NCBI GenBank assembly: GCA_016841875.1
Contig: JAENYG010000015.1
Coordinates: forward strand, 33,364 to 97,363
Direction of reading: 5' to 3'
DNA length: 64,000 bases
DNA from: Syntrophomonas sp.
GTDB taxonomy: Bacteria > Bacillota > Syntrophomonadia > Syntrophomonadales > Syntrophomonadaceae
The translations under genes and the position numbers were made by a program. Below are positions 9,034 to 16,849 of this stretch, one piece after another; the stretch's first letter is position 1, and every line of letters begins with the position of its first letter. The notes beneath the pieces are model-generated. The model worked only from the letters and a program-made list of their open reading frames with translations. It had not been told where the DNA came from and made no database searches.

Positions 9034-9147
9034 TTATAAGAAAATTGATATTGGCTGGTTTACATGCAACAGTGGTTTTTTGGTAGCCATCTTGAGTCTA
9101 CGAATGATTACCAATTGTTTTCTTAATATTACTAATGCAATAAACAT
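9034..9147 (-). pseudogene. Possible small membrane-protein gene, frame-disrupted
   Basis: A 37-codon minus-strand frame (MFIALVILRKQLVIIRRLKM, then a Lys-rich tail) has one hydrophobic segment followed by basic residues and ends 30 bases before a minus-strand terminator. No ribosome-binding site precedes its ATG. A better site and ATG lie further upstream (GGAAAGG near 9185) but in another frame, which suggests a frameshifted remnant. Upstream in the same frame a stop follows closely. Weak evidence overall. Confidence 0.22.
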
Positions 9148-9463
9148 GCCAATTGATATGTAAAAACCGTTGCCAGGTCATTATTCAAGAACCTTTCCCG
9201 ATTGCTAGCTAAGATTGATTATGTCATTCCAGGAGAGGGGCCGAGGGTATGCGTCTATACACTCATAATGCTATGTGTAATGGTATATTTATGGTATTTG
9301 GAAATTACAGGGTTAGAAAGTGAGCCATAAATGACTTGGCTAGATCGCAGTTATTTAAACCTATTGGCTCAATATAAAATAACAAACCGATATTGACTTG
9401 CTTGCATCAGTAAGTACTTATCATGATGCTGAACCAAACAGCGGACAGAAGGGAGTGCGTTTT

Positions 9464-9835
9464 ATGGAGGGTTGGGACATGTTTTGGGTAAGAGTAATAG
9501 AACCAAATGTATTAATAATATCAGGTCATCAAAAAAGAATAAGTCGGAATATCGGAAAATATTATGCCAATTTAGGTGCTAAGGTAATAATAGCTGATAT
9601 CAGCCAGGAGGATCGCCAAATCATTATTGAAAGTCTTAATGAAAAGGGTATAAAATATGCTTCAATTACCAGGGAATTATGTAATAATGATGAAGCCAGG
9701 GAAGTGCTATATCATTGGCTAGACGACTGTATGAAATTTAGAGTGGTAATTAATTTAGCGGGTGAAGAGGTTTTTAATACAAGTAGATTAAAAGATATTC
9801 TAGAGTCTCAAGGTGGAATTTTATATACAGTATGA
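9464..9835 (+). CDS. Short SDR-like Rossmann fragment
   Basis: 123 residues. The segment VLIISGHQKRISRNIGKYYA, then LGAKVIIADIS, resembles the N-terminal beta-alpha-beta unit of short-chain dehydrogenases, where the first turn is normally TGxxxGIG. VVINLAGEE occupies the position of the NNAG motif. SDR proteins usually run to about 250 residues; here the catalytic Tyr-Lys half is absent and the frame stops at 9835. Glycines of the nucleotide turn are also replaced. It is likely a truncated or decaying gene, or a small regulator with a borrowed fold. ATG 9464 has GGGAG upstream; ATG 9479 is an alternative. Confidence 0.4.
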   Translation: MEGWDMFWVRVIEPNVLIISGHQKRISRNIGKYYANLGAKVIIADISQEDRQIIIESLNEKGIKYASITRELCNNDEAREVLYHWLDDCMKFRVVINLAGEEVFNTSRLKDILESQGGILYTV

Positions 9836-9878
9836 AGACTCGTTAAAAATCGTAGGGAACCTAATGGTTCTGATTTAT

Positions 9879-10187
9879 TTATATCTTTTGACGAAATGAC
9901 TCCTGGTTTGACTCTGCATATATACTTTCGATGCTTTGAAATCTACGATTACGCAGATATAATAGAATATCAATTGATACCATAGTCATATTAATAAGAT
10001 AAAGATATATTACATAATCATAGCTATAAAAAATCTTATGAAGAATGCTACAGACATATCCTGATAAAGCTATCAATAAAAAAACAAGGCTCTTACCTTT
10101 AGTAGATCTGGATGTATATGATTTGTGGATGGAAAATGGCCAGGCAGATCCCCAGCATACTAACATCAAAATTTCAAAAATACTCAT
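9879..10187 (-). CDS. Small PQ-loop-like membrane protein
   Basis: 102 residues with three predicted hydrophobic helices (about 5-22, 32-52 and 58-78). KSYTSRSTKGKSLVFLL between helices 1 and 2 resembles the loop of SemiSWEET and other PQ-loop proteins and recurs in short uncharacterised membrane proteins of anaerobes. Starting at ATG 10187, it has GGGAGG 10 bases upstream. It could be a half-size transporter that dimerises, but no substrate can be proposed. It lies upstream of a minus-strand MBL-fold gene it does not overlap. Confidence 0.6.
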   Translation of the reverse strand: MSIFEILMLVCWGSAWPFSIHKSYTSRSTKGKSLVFLLIALSGYVCSILHKIFYSYDYVIYLYLINMTMVSIDILLYLRNRRFQSIESIYAESNQESFRQKI

Positions 10188-10233
10188 ATGTCATAGCCTC
10201 CCATTTATATTCTCTACTACACAATTTTAGAAA

Positions 10234-11004
10234 CTAAATGTATATATAATCACCTATATCTTCAAAAAAAACTGTATCTATAAAGTGTTTTTCTACCGTC
10301 CTAAAGCTTTTCCTAGTTGCATCTATCCAACCACCGCTATCCAACTCCCTGTATGGCAAATGAACTGCGGCAATTTTTTGAGGGTTGATATATTTTTCAA
10401 TCACTTGTCTGGCTGAAGAAAGACCTACATAAGGAAAAGGCACTATGAGTAAATCTATGTTTTTTTCAATCAGATTAAGGTTGATATAGTTATCACTAAT
10501 GGGTTTAGCGTCTCCTACATGTAAAATTTTCTTTCCGCCTACTTCAATAAGATAGGCAAAATTTTCCACATATTTATATTCATCTCCCTCATGCAAAAGA
10601 GAAATGGCCCAAATTTTAACACCATCAACTTCATGCAAATTCTCATTTAGTCCCATTAGAGTATTGGCCTGTATCAATTGACTATTTGCCCACCCCGAAT
10701 GCAGTCTGCATATTTCTGAAATTGCATCTTGATTAGCAATAACAACGGTATTTGGATGATGCTTTAAAAAATTAACTGTACTTTGGGGATCAAAGTGATC
10801 AGGATGATGATGCGTAAAGAGTATGAGGTCAATGTTTTTATAAGGGGAAATACCTCTAATTATTTGAGTTTGTATTTCTAACGGCGGATTTTTAAATATT
10901 GGGACCACTGAATTACATAAGCCATCAACAAGTACTTTTTTTTTATTAAAAGTTAATAGAACTCCAGCATTTGATACGTAGGATATCTTGCAAAATCGTT
11001 TCAT
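10234..11004 (-). CDS. Metallo-beta-lactamase-fold hydrolase (UlaG/L-ascorbate-lactonase-like group)
   Basis: 256 residues. The metal-binding HxHxDH motif is HHHPDHFD at about residues 65-72, with further ligands probably His138 (LLHEGDE), Asp169 (HVGDAKP) and the HLP near residue 220. The short N-terminal strand SNAGVLLTF and the GDAKPI motif fit the UlaG-like branch, often uncharacterised. There is no signal peptide, so it is cytoplasmic. ATG 11004 is preceded by GAAGG. The substrate is unknown. The gene stands alone beside decayed sequence. Confidence 0.8.
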   Translation of the reverse strand: MKRFCKISYVSNAGVLLTFNKKKVLVDGLCNSVVPIFKNPPLEIQTQIIRGISPYKNIDLILFTHHHPDHFDPQSTVNFLKHHPNTVVIANQDAISEICRLHSGWANSQLIQANTLMGLNENLHEVDGVKIWAISLLHEGDEYKYVENFAYLIEVGGKKILHVGDAKPISDNYINLNLIEKNIDLLIVPFPYVGLSSARQVIEKYINPQKIAAVHLPYRELDSGGWIDATRKSFRTVEKHFIDTVFFEDIGDYIYI

Positions 11005-11255
11005 TTGTTATTCAAAACCTTCTTCATAAATTTCTATAATACTAAACGTATTCTAGTCGCTCCCTACACCCCTTAAAAGTCCAAATTTAACATTAACACT
11101 CTTCTCCAAATTAATTGCAAATATCATGCCATTCTAAGGAGTCAGGCCTGACAATAATTGGGCGGAAGCGGTTCTGTATACATGCTTGTAAATCATATAC
11201 AAATAGACAATATATTGATAAAATATACTTTATATATTTCGAAAGAGGTTCTCAG

Positions 11256-11375
11256 ATGGCAGAACTAACAACTGAAGAACGTTAGATGAGATTGCCGAAT
11301 ACTTGAGTTAGCAAGGTTACAACTTATAGCTGGATAGATAAAAAAACAAATGCCTGCACTAGGGTCTGCTGAACG
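11256..11375 (+). pseudogene. Remnant of an excisionase-like helix-turn-helix gene
   Basis: After ATG 11256 the three frames together read like an excisionase-family HTH protein: ELTTEER, stop, then DEIAEYLS in one frame and VSKVTTYSWIDKK in another. The family pattern is MTxxEIAEYLxVSKxTVYxWIKKG. Stops and frame changes within 100 bases make it non-functional. The basis is reading of the sequence against a remembered family pattern. Confidence 0.5.
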
Positions 11376-11469
11376 TTAGAACCCGCATAAACACTGGGCT
11401 TGAAGGAGTTTTGCCAGGTATAATAGTACATAGAAACAGAAATTTATCATATAAAAACCTTGCATTTGG

Positions 11470-12190
11470 AGTGTGCCTTTATGTACTGCGCGGCACAAAA
11501 GTGCGGGAGCACTCCTGATACAAAACCGAAAATCCGGGTTGGATAGAGATAACGTAGGAGAAATAGCGGAAAGTCCTTATATGCAATTCTTCATTGGGCT
11601 GCCGTCCTTTGTCAAGGAAGCTCCCTTTGATGCATTCCTCATGACTCATTTCCGGAAGAAGAGGTCGAATCGTGAGCTTGCATATGCCGTTTGTCAGACC
11701 CATCGTTCGTGGCAAAGCTAGGGCCGAGGTGGAGTTTGGCGCCATACCGGCAATCGTATCGTTGATGGATATAGTTTCATGGAAAATGTAAGTTATAATG
11801 ATAACGGGACAATCTTGAACCAGTCCATGGAAAACTAACGTCAAAATACGGTTTTATCCTGAAGTCGTAATGGCCGACAATATCCAAGCGTAATCCGGAA
11901 AATTAATAGTTCTGCAAAAAAAATATAACATCCAGCTTAGTGGGCCGTCCATCGGGAAGACCAAAAACTTATTAGTAATCATGAAAGAACAAAGAAGCTG
12001 GAAAAACAGGATGTAGGAATACGAAATGCCGTCGAAGGAAAATCCGAAGAAGGCAAACATTTTTATGGGCTGGGCCTGATTGTGGCACAGCTCAAAGAAA
12101 CCAGCGAAACACTATTGCCATGCGGTTCCTGGTATTGAACCTGGAGCAGTGACTTTAGATTCTTTAATGCAAATTTATCAGAGTGTATTC
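11470..12190 (+). pseudogene. Decayed IS5-like DDE transposase
   Basis: Pieces of one transposase occur in order but in shifting frames. 11473-11650 encodes GALLIQNRKSGLDRDNVGEI and PYMQFFIGLPSFVKEAPFDA, matching the N-terminal IS5-type pattern NPYxQYFxGLxxFxxxPPFDP. About 11690-11770 gives VRGKARAEVEFGA. About 11850-12060 gives ADNIQ, NIQLSGPSIGKTKN and KEQRSW. About 12065-12140 gives GLIVAQLKETSETLL, then a frameshifted FLVLNLEQ. At least four frame changes or stops interrupt it. I could not define terminal repeats. The 3' remnant ends about 100 bp before the oxaloacetate decarboxylase operon. Confidence 0.72.
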
Positions 12191-12280
12191 TGGGTGGCTA
12201 GACTTGGATTTTAATGAAATTAACTCGCTGTTTAAGCAAACCCTGATTAATATAAAAATAGTGCAGAATGGAGTGGGGTT

Positions 12281-13657
12281 ATGAAAGTAAATATCACAGA
12301 AACTGTTTTAAGAGATGCAAACCAGTCTTTGATCGCAACACGAATGCCTTTAAGTGATTTTGAAGGAATTCTTGAAAAAATTGACAATGCGGGATACCAT
12401 TCAGTGGAATGCTGGGGTGGAGCAACTTTTGACTCCTGCCTCAGATACTTGAATGAGGATCCCTGGGAAAGACTTAGAAAAATCAAATCAAAAATCAAGA
12501 AGACCAAGCTCCAGATGCTTTTAAGGGGCCAGAATATTGTTGCCTACAAGCATTATTCTGATGATGTGGTCAGAAAGTTTGTCGAACATGCCATCCAAAA
12601 TGGAATAGATATCATGCGGATCTTTGATGCCCTTAACGATTTTAGAAATATTGAAGTGGCTGTGGATCAGACCTTGAAAAGCGGGGGCCATGCACAAGGC
12701 ACTATTTGCTATACCATAAGCCCCATTCATAATCTTGAAAATTATGTGAAGTTGGGAAAACAGCTGGAAGGTATGGGCGTAGACTCCATCTGCATTAAGG
12801 ACATGTCAGGAATCATGGGGCCTCAGGAAGCCTATGATTTGATCAAGGCATTAAAGGAAACTGTCAATAAGCCTATTGTACTTCACACCCATTCTACCAC
12901 CGGTCTTGGTCCGATCACCTATTTTAAGGCCATTGAAGCTGGTTGTGATGTCATCGATTGTGCTATTTCTGCTTTCTCCGGCGGTACATCCCAGCCTGCC
13001 ACTGAATCCTTGCATTTCGCATTGAAGCAGTCAGGCTATGAAACAGGACTCAACGAAGCTATTCTTAAAGAAATCAACGATTTCTTTAAACCTGTTAAAG
13101 ATAAATTTATTCAATCCGGTGTGCTGGACCCATATGTCCTCGGTTCAGAGACAGATGCCCTGGTTTACCAGGTGCCCGGAGGAATGCTCTCAAATCTCAT
13201 TTCCCAGTTGAAGCAGAATAATTCTTTAGACAAACTGGCAGAAGTGCTGGAGGAAATTCCCAGAGTCAGAAAAGACCTGGGATACCCTCCCCTGGTAACT
13301 CCTATGAGTCAAATAGTTGGCGTTCAGGCAACTACTAATGTGCTATTGGGAGGAAGATACGAGAGTATATCCACGGAAGTAAGGTCCTACTTTAAAGGTG
13401 AATATGGCAAGGCCCCCGGTGAAGTAAATGCAGAACTTGTGAAAAAGGTTCTGGGAGATGAAGAGCCTATGACCCAGAGATTTGCAGATACTCTGGAACC
13501 CGAATTTGAAAAGGCCAAAAAAGAGATAGGCGACATGGCCAAAAACGATGAAGATGTGCTTTCTTATATTATTTTTCCACCGATTGCTGAAAAATTCTTC
13601 AAGTATAGAGAAGAAAGCGCTGCTTTAAAAGTGAATTATACAATAATGAAAATGTAA
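12281..13657 (+). CDS. oadA: Oxaloacetate decarboxylase carboxyltransferase subunit (OadA/PycB type)
   Basis: 458 residues. It moves the carboxyl group of oxaloacetate onto biotin. The carboxyltransferase barrel starts with TETVLRDANQS, and the metal ligands are Asp12, the carbamylated Lys173 (CIKDMSG), His202 and His204 (HTHSTTG). The C-terminal conserved domain runs to the end. No biotinyl domain is fused: that function is in the separate carrier gene at 14053. This is shorter than the roughly 590-residue OadA of Klebsiella. ATG 12281 has GGAG upstream. It leads a tight four-gene operon. Confidence 0.92.
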   Translation: MKVNITETVLRDANQSLIATRMPLSDFEGILEKIDNAGYHSVECWGGATFDSCLRYLNEDPWERLRKIKSKIKKTKLQMLLRGQNIVAYKHYSDDVVRKFVEHAIQNGIDIMRIFDALNDFRNIEVAVDQTLKSGGHAQGTICYTISPIHNLENYVKLGKQLEGMGVDSICIKDMSGIMGPQEAYDLIKALKETVNKPIVLHTHSTTGLGPITYFKAIEAGCDVIDCAISAFSGGTSQPATESLHFALKQSGYETGLNEAILKEINDFFKPVKDKFIQSGVLDPYVLGSETDALVYQVPGGMLSNLISQLKQNNSLDKLAEVLEEIPRVRKDLGYPPLVTPMSQIVGVQATTNVLLGGRYESISTEVRSYFKGEYGKAPGEVNAELVKKVLGDEEPMTQRFADTLEPEFEKAKKEIGDMAKNDEDVLSYIIFPPIAEKFFKYREESAALKVNYTIMKM

Positions 13658-13669
13658 AGGAGGGTGTCT

Positions 13670-14017
13670 ATGAATTTAGCGGATAGCTTGATGGTATCCC
13701 TGATTGGTTTTGCTGTTGTGTTTTTAGTGCTAGTTCTGCTGAGCTTTTTAATAAAACTTCAGTCTTTAGTTGTGGGATATATCATGGCACCTAAGCGTAA
13801 GCTGAATGGAACAGATACAAGAAATGTCACGAGTGAGGCAGAAACAGCCGTTACCGCAGAAGGGCCCGAAGCAGTTGATGAAGGATGGTCTGCAGGTGAA
13901 TTAAGGCTTTTAGGTGTTGATGAGAAAACGGCTGCAATGATTATGGCCATTGTGAGCCATGAGTCTCAAATACCTTTGTCCGAGCTGCAATTCAAGATGA
14001 TCAAGGCAATTAATTAG
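13670..14017 (+). CDS. oadG: Oxaloacetate decarboxylase gamma-type subunit
   Basis: 115 residues: one N-terminal membrane helix (about 3-30, SLMVSLIGFAVVFLVLVLLS), a basic patch, then a Glu/Ala-rich cytoplasmic part. This is the plan of OadG, the membrane anchor that joins the carboxyltransferase to the sodium-pumping beta subunit. ATG 13670 is used because AAGGAGGG ends 5 bases before it; the GTG at 13664 overlaps that site. The C-terminal half (ELRLLGVDEKTAAMIMAIVS) resembles the tail of related decarboxylase delta/gamma chains. It starts 12 bases after oadA. Confidence 0.85.
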   Translation: MNLADSLMVSLIGFAVVFLVLVLLSFLIKLQSLVVGYIMAPKRKLNGTDTRNVTSEAETAVTAEGPEAVDEGWSAGELRLLGVDEKTAAMIMAIVSHESQIPLSELQFKMIKAIN

Positions 14018-14052
14018 AACATACGAATCCTACTAATAGGGGGATAATGGGA

Positions 14053-14439
14053 ATGAAATACATAGTAACCATTAATGGTAAGAATTACGAAGTTGAAGTT
14101 GAAAAAGGACAAGCAAATATCGTAAAGACCACTCAAGCTGCCGTAGTACCTGTACAGGAAGTTGTGCCAGTATCAGCTGCTCCTGTAACACCTGCTGCGC
14201 CGGCAGCTCAGGCTAATACAGTCGCTGGCGAGCCCCTGAAATCTCCACTACCGGGTACCATCCTGGCTGTGAATGTACAACCAGGTGCATCAGTGAAAAA
14301 AGGCGATGTTTTGTTTATTCTTGAGGCCATGAAAATGGAAACCGAGATTAAAGCTCCGAGAGATGGAGTGGTTTCACAGATTATCGTTGCTAAAGGAGCG
14401 TCTGTATCAACAGGTGACATCCTTCTTGCGCTGCAGTAG
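14053..14439 (+). CDS. Biotin carboxyl carrier protein of the decarboxylase
   Basis: 128 residues. The C-terminal biotinyl domain (about 60-128) holds the EAMKMETE motif with biotinylated Lys94, preceded by an Ala/Pro/Val-rich flexible linker (about 28-58). The N-terminal MKYIVTINGKNYEVEVE strand pair is typical of decarboxylase carriers. ATG 14053 lies 9 bases after AGGGGG; ATG 14047 would be only 3 bases away. It carries CO2 from the carboxyltransferase to the membrane beta subunit. The stop codon overlaps the ribosome-binding region of oadB. Confidence 0.93.
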   Translation: MKYIVTINGKNYEVEVEKGQANIVKTTQAAVVPVQEVVPVSAAPVTPAAPAAQANTVAGEPLKSPLPGTILAVNVQPGASVKKGDVLFILEAMKMETEIKAPRDGVVSQIIVAKGASVSTGDILLALQ

Positions 14440-14453
14440 TGGGGGGAATAATA

Positions 14454-15602
14454 ATGTCTTTCTCTTTATTTGATACACTCTTGAAAATATGGAATAATTC
14501 CGGTTTCCCGGCCATGACCTGGCAGGAGGCGGTGATGATTCTTGTTGCCTGTATCCTGATTTATATGGCAATTGTGAAAAAGTATGAACCTTTGCTGCTC
14601 TTGCCCATTGCATTTGGTGTGATTCTGGCCAACCTGCCAATGGCCAACCTTATGGCACCACCGTCTGCTGATCATTCCGTAGCAGGAGGAATCCTGTATT
14701 ATATTTACCAGGGAGTAAAGCTGGGGATTTATCCTTCCCTGATATTCCTGGGGGTTGGTGCTATGACCGATTTTGGCCCCCTGATCGCCAGGCCTTCCAG
14801 CTTATTTCTGGGAGCGGCCGCACAGCTGGGTATCTACATCGCCTTTACTGTTGCGATTTTCCTGGGCTTCAACCCTCAGGAGGCTGCCTCTATTGGGATA
14901 ATTGGCGGCGCTGACGGCCCAACTGCCATCTTTCTTACCGCCAAGCTGGCGCCTGAATTGCTTCCAGCGATCGCCATTGCAGCATATTCCTATATGGCCT
15001 TGATTCCCATGATTCAACCGCCCATCATGCGGCTTCTTACCAGTAAAAAGGAAAGAGAAATTGAAATGGTGCAGCTTAGAGAAGTATCCAAGACTGAACG
15101 AATCGTATTTCCTATAGTTGTTACTATTGTAGTGTCCATGCTGCTTCCTTCTGTTGCGCCGCTTATCGGCATGTTGATGCTGGGTAATCTGTTCAAGGAA
15201 TCCGGCGTGGTGGAAAGGCTCAATAATACTGTACAGAATGCACTTATAAATATCGTGACTATATTCCTGGGCACTACCGTGGGCGCTACGGCAGTTGCAG
15301 AAACATTCTTAAGTCCTGAAACACTAATGATAATTGCGTTGGGGCTGATGGCGTTCATGTTTAGTACTATGGGCGGCTTGTTGTTGGGCAAGCTCATGTG
15401 CTTCCTGTCCGGCGGCAAAGTTAATCCCCTCATAGGTTCCGCAGGTGTTTCGGCAGTTCCTATGGCTGCGAGGGTATCCCAGGTGGAAGGCCAAAAGGCC
15501 AACCCAGAGAACCACCTGCTCATGCATGCCATGGGGCCTAATGTTGCTGGGGTTATAGGATCTGCAGTTGCTGCAGGCTTCCTTATGACCATGTTTGGTT
15601 AA
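14454..15602 (+). CDS. oadB: Sodium-pumping oxaloacetate decarboxylase beta subunit
   Basis: 382 residues, about nine membrane helices. It decarboxylates carboxybiotin and exports Na+. The signature GGADGPTAIF (151-160) holds the essential Asp154, and the later GSAGVSAVPMAARV matches the second sodium-site region. ATG 14454 follows GGGGGGAA; a GTG at 14439 overlaps the previous stop and has no site. As last gene of oadA-oadG-BCCP-oadB it completes an electrogenic oxaloacetate-to-pyruvate converter that stores free energy as a sodium gradient. Glutaconyl- and methylmalonyl-CoA decarboxylases share this subunit, but the pyruvate-carboxylase-type alpha chain favours oxaloacetate. Confidence 0.93.
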   Translation: MSFSLFDTLLKIWNNSGFPAMTWQEAVMILVACILIYMAIVKKYEPLLLLPIAFGVILANLPMANLMAPPSADHSVAGGILYYIYQGVKLGIYPSLIFLGVGAMTDFGPLIARPSSLFLGAAAQLGIYIAFTVAIFLGFNPQEAASIGIIGGADGPTAIFLTAKLAPELLPAIAIAAYSYMALIPMIQPPIMRLLTSKKEREIEMVQLREVSKTERIVFPIVVTIVVSMLLPSVAPLIGMLMLGNLFKESGVVERLNNTVQNALINIVTIFLGTTVGATAVAETFLSPETLMIIALGLMAFMFSTMGGLLLGKLMCFLSGGKVNPLIGSAGVSAVPMAARVSQVEGQKANPENHLLMHAMGPNVAGVIGSAVAAGFLMTMFG

Positions 15603-15647
15603 TAAAATGCTTGAAGGACCACAATAAAAATATTACATAATATTAAT

Positions 15648-15690
15648 AAAAAGCTGGGGGCATGGTATTTTGTCTCTAGCTTTTTTATTT
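15648..15690 (+). terminator. Rho-independent terminator of the oxaloacetate decarboxylase operon
   Basis: AAAAAGCT (15648-15655) pairs with AGCTTTTT (15678-15685). The stem continues inward through G-U/G-C pairs of GGGGGCA with TGTCTCT, and is followed by a T-rich tract. It lies 46 bases after oadB. Confidence 0.8.
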
Positions 15691-15701
15691 AAGGTACGAG
15701 G

Positions 15702-15734
15702 AAACCAAGGGGACGGTTCTTGCGGTTACATAAC
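15702..15734. repeat. REP-like palindrome, RAYT-1 left flank
   Basis: AACCAAGGGGACGGTTCTTG followed by CGGTTA. The core GGGGACGGTTCTTG sits between AACC and GGTT arms. An inverted, imperfect copy lies at 16550-16576 on the other side of the transposase gene, and near-identical copies at 30355 and 30401. Confidence 0.8.
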
Positions 15735-15773
15735 CTTCTGATTCTTGTTATAATAAACCAGAGGTGAGTTAAT

Positions 15774-16532
15774 GTGCCAAGAAATGAAAGAAAGCGAAGC
15801 GAAAGCGGAATCTATCATATTGTCTTAAGAGGATCCAACAGACAGACTATTTTCGAAGACGAGGAAGATGCTATAAGATTCCTGGAAACTTTACAAAGAT
15901 ATATGGATACAAGTGGCTATAAGATATATGCTTATTGTTTAATGGGAAATCATGTTCATTTACTGCTTAAGGAAGAACGAGAAGAATTGGAGATCATTAT
16001 GCGGCGTATAGGAGCCAGCTATGTGTATTGGTATAATTGGAAATATCAACGATGCGGGCATTTATTTCAGGACAGATACAAAAGTGAAGCTGTTGAAGAT
16101 GATAAATATTTTTTAGCTGTCTTAAGATATATATACCGAAACCCTTTAAAGGCAGGAATCGTAAAGGATATTGCTGAGTACAAATGGAGTAGTTATTCGG
16201 AATATACAGGAAAAAGAAAAATAACCGATACAGATTTTACGCTGAAGCTGTTTGATGAGGACAAGGAAAAAGCAATTGCTAGTTTTAAAGAGTTTCATAA
16301 GACAACGAATAATGATAAATGCCTGGATATAACTGAAAGAAGAAGGATATCGGATGAGGAAGCAATTACAATTATAAAAAAAACATGCAGTGTCAGCCAA
16401 TGTTCAGGTGTTCAAAATTTGGAAAAGGATAAAAGGGATATGTTTTTGAAGGCATTGAAAGATGAGGGGCTATCCACAAGACAATTGGCGCGATTAACAG
16501 GGATTAGCAGAGGTATTATTTTGAAGGCGTAA
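15774..16532 (+). CDS. REP-associated tyrosine transposase (RAYT), copy 1
   Basis: 252 residues of the Y1-transposase fold (HUH single-strand nuclease). The metal-binding HxH is His60-Val-His62 in CLMGNHVHLLL, and the probable catalytic tyrosine is Tyr119 in RYIYRNPLKAG. A C-terminal helix-turn-helix-like tail (about 230-252, LSTRQLARLTGISRGII) may bind DNA. GTG 15774 is the start, with GAGGTGA 6 bases upstream. The gene stands between two inverted REP-like palindromes. RAYTs are related to IS200/IS605 TnpA and process REP palindromes. This one is about 50% similar by eye to the second copy at 59050, with matching active-site spacing. Confidence 0.92.
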   Translation: MPRNERKRSESGIYHIVLRGSNRQTIFEDEEDAIRFLETLQRYMDTSGYKIYAYCLMGNHVHLLLKEEREELEIIMRRIGASYVYWYNWKYQRCGHLFQDRYKSEAVEDDKYFLAVLRYIYRNPLKAGIVKDIAEYKWSSYSEYTGKRKITDTDFTLKLFDEDKEKAIASFKEFHKTTNNDKCLDITERRRISDEEAITIIKKTCSVSQCSGVQNLEKDKRDMFLKALKDEGLSTRQLARLTGISRGIILKA

Positions 16533-16549
16533 TCTAAAACTGACTACCG

Positions 16550-16576
16550 ACCACAAGAACCGTCCCCCCTGGTTCC
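16550..16576. repeat. REP-like palindrome, RAYT-1 right flank
   Basis: ACCACAAGAACCGTCCCCCC followed by TGGTTCC. Its reverse complement matches the left flank at 15702 over about 26 bases with a few differences, so the gene is bracketed by an inverted pair. Confidence 0.8.
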
Positions 16577-16683
16577 TTTTTGAAATAAGCATTGCTAAGC
16601 ACCCATCGTTATTTACAATTGTTGATATCCTAAGTGAACTCGAAAATTACCTTCTAGATGCCGTCAAAACTGCGGTCAACCAG

Positions 16684-16724
16684 TAAAAAAGGCACTTCTA
16701 TTATCGTCAGAAGTGCCTGATTTT
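16684..16724 (-). terminator. Terminator after tRNA-Arg (minus strand)
   Basis: AGGCACTTCT (16690-16699) pairs perfectly with AGAAGTGCCT (16709-16718). Read on the minus strand, the stem is followed by six T residues. It lies just past the CCA end of the tRNA. Confidence 0.88.
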
Positions 16725-16729
16725 ATCGA

Positions 16730-16804
16730 TGGTACGCCCGAGAGGAATCGAACCTCCGCACCCGGCTCCGGAGGCCGGTGCTCTATCCACTGAGCTACGG
16801 GCGC
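16730..16804 (-). tRNA. tRNA-Arg (anticodon CCG)
   Basis: The minus strand folds into a standard cloverleaf. The acceptor GCGCCCG pairs with CGGGCGT (terminal G-U), the D arm contains AGCTCAGTGGATAGAG, the anticodon stem-loop is CCGGC-CTCCGGA-GCCGG with anticodon CCG, and the T loop is GGTTCGATTCC. The 3' CCA is encoded (16730-16732 on the plus strand is TGG). It decodes CGG. Confidence 0.96.
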
Positions 16805-16849
16805 ATATTGCTTGATTATTATACCAGAATAAACCGCAGGGGTCAAAAC

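Noticed and set aside
15774..16532. IS200/IS605 insertion sequence
   Set aside because: The protein is longer than typical TnpA (about 140-150 residues), has the RAYT C-terminal extension, and is flanked by inverted REP pairs, not single subterminal hairpins.
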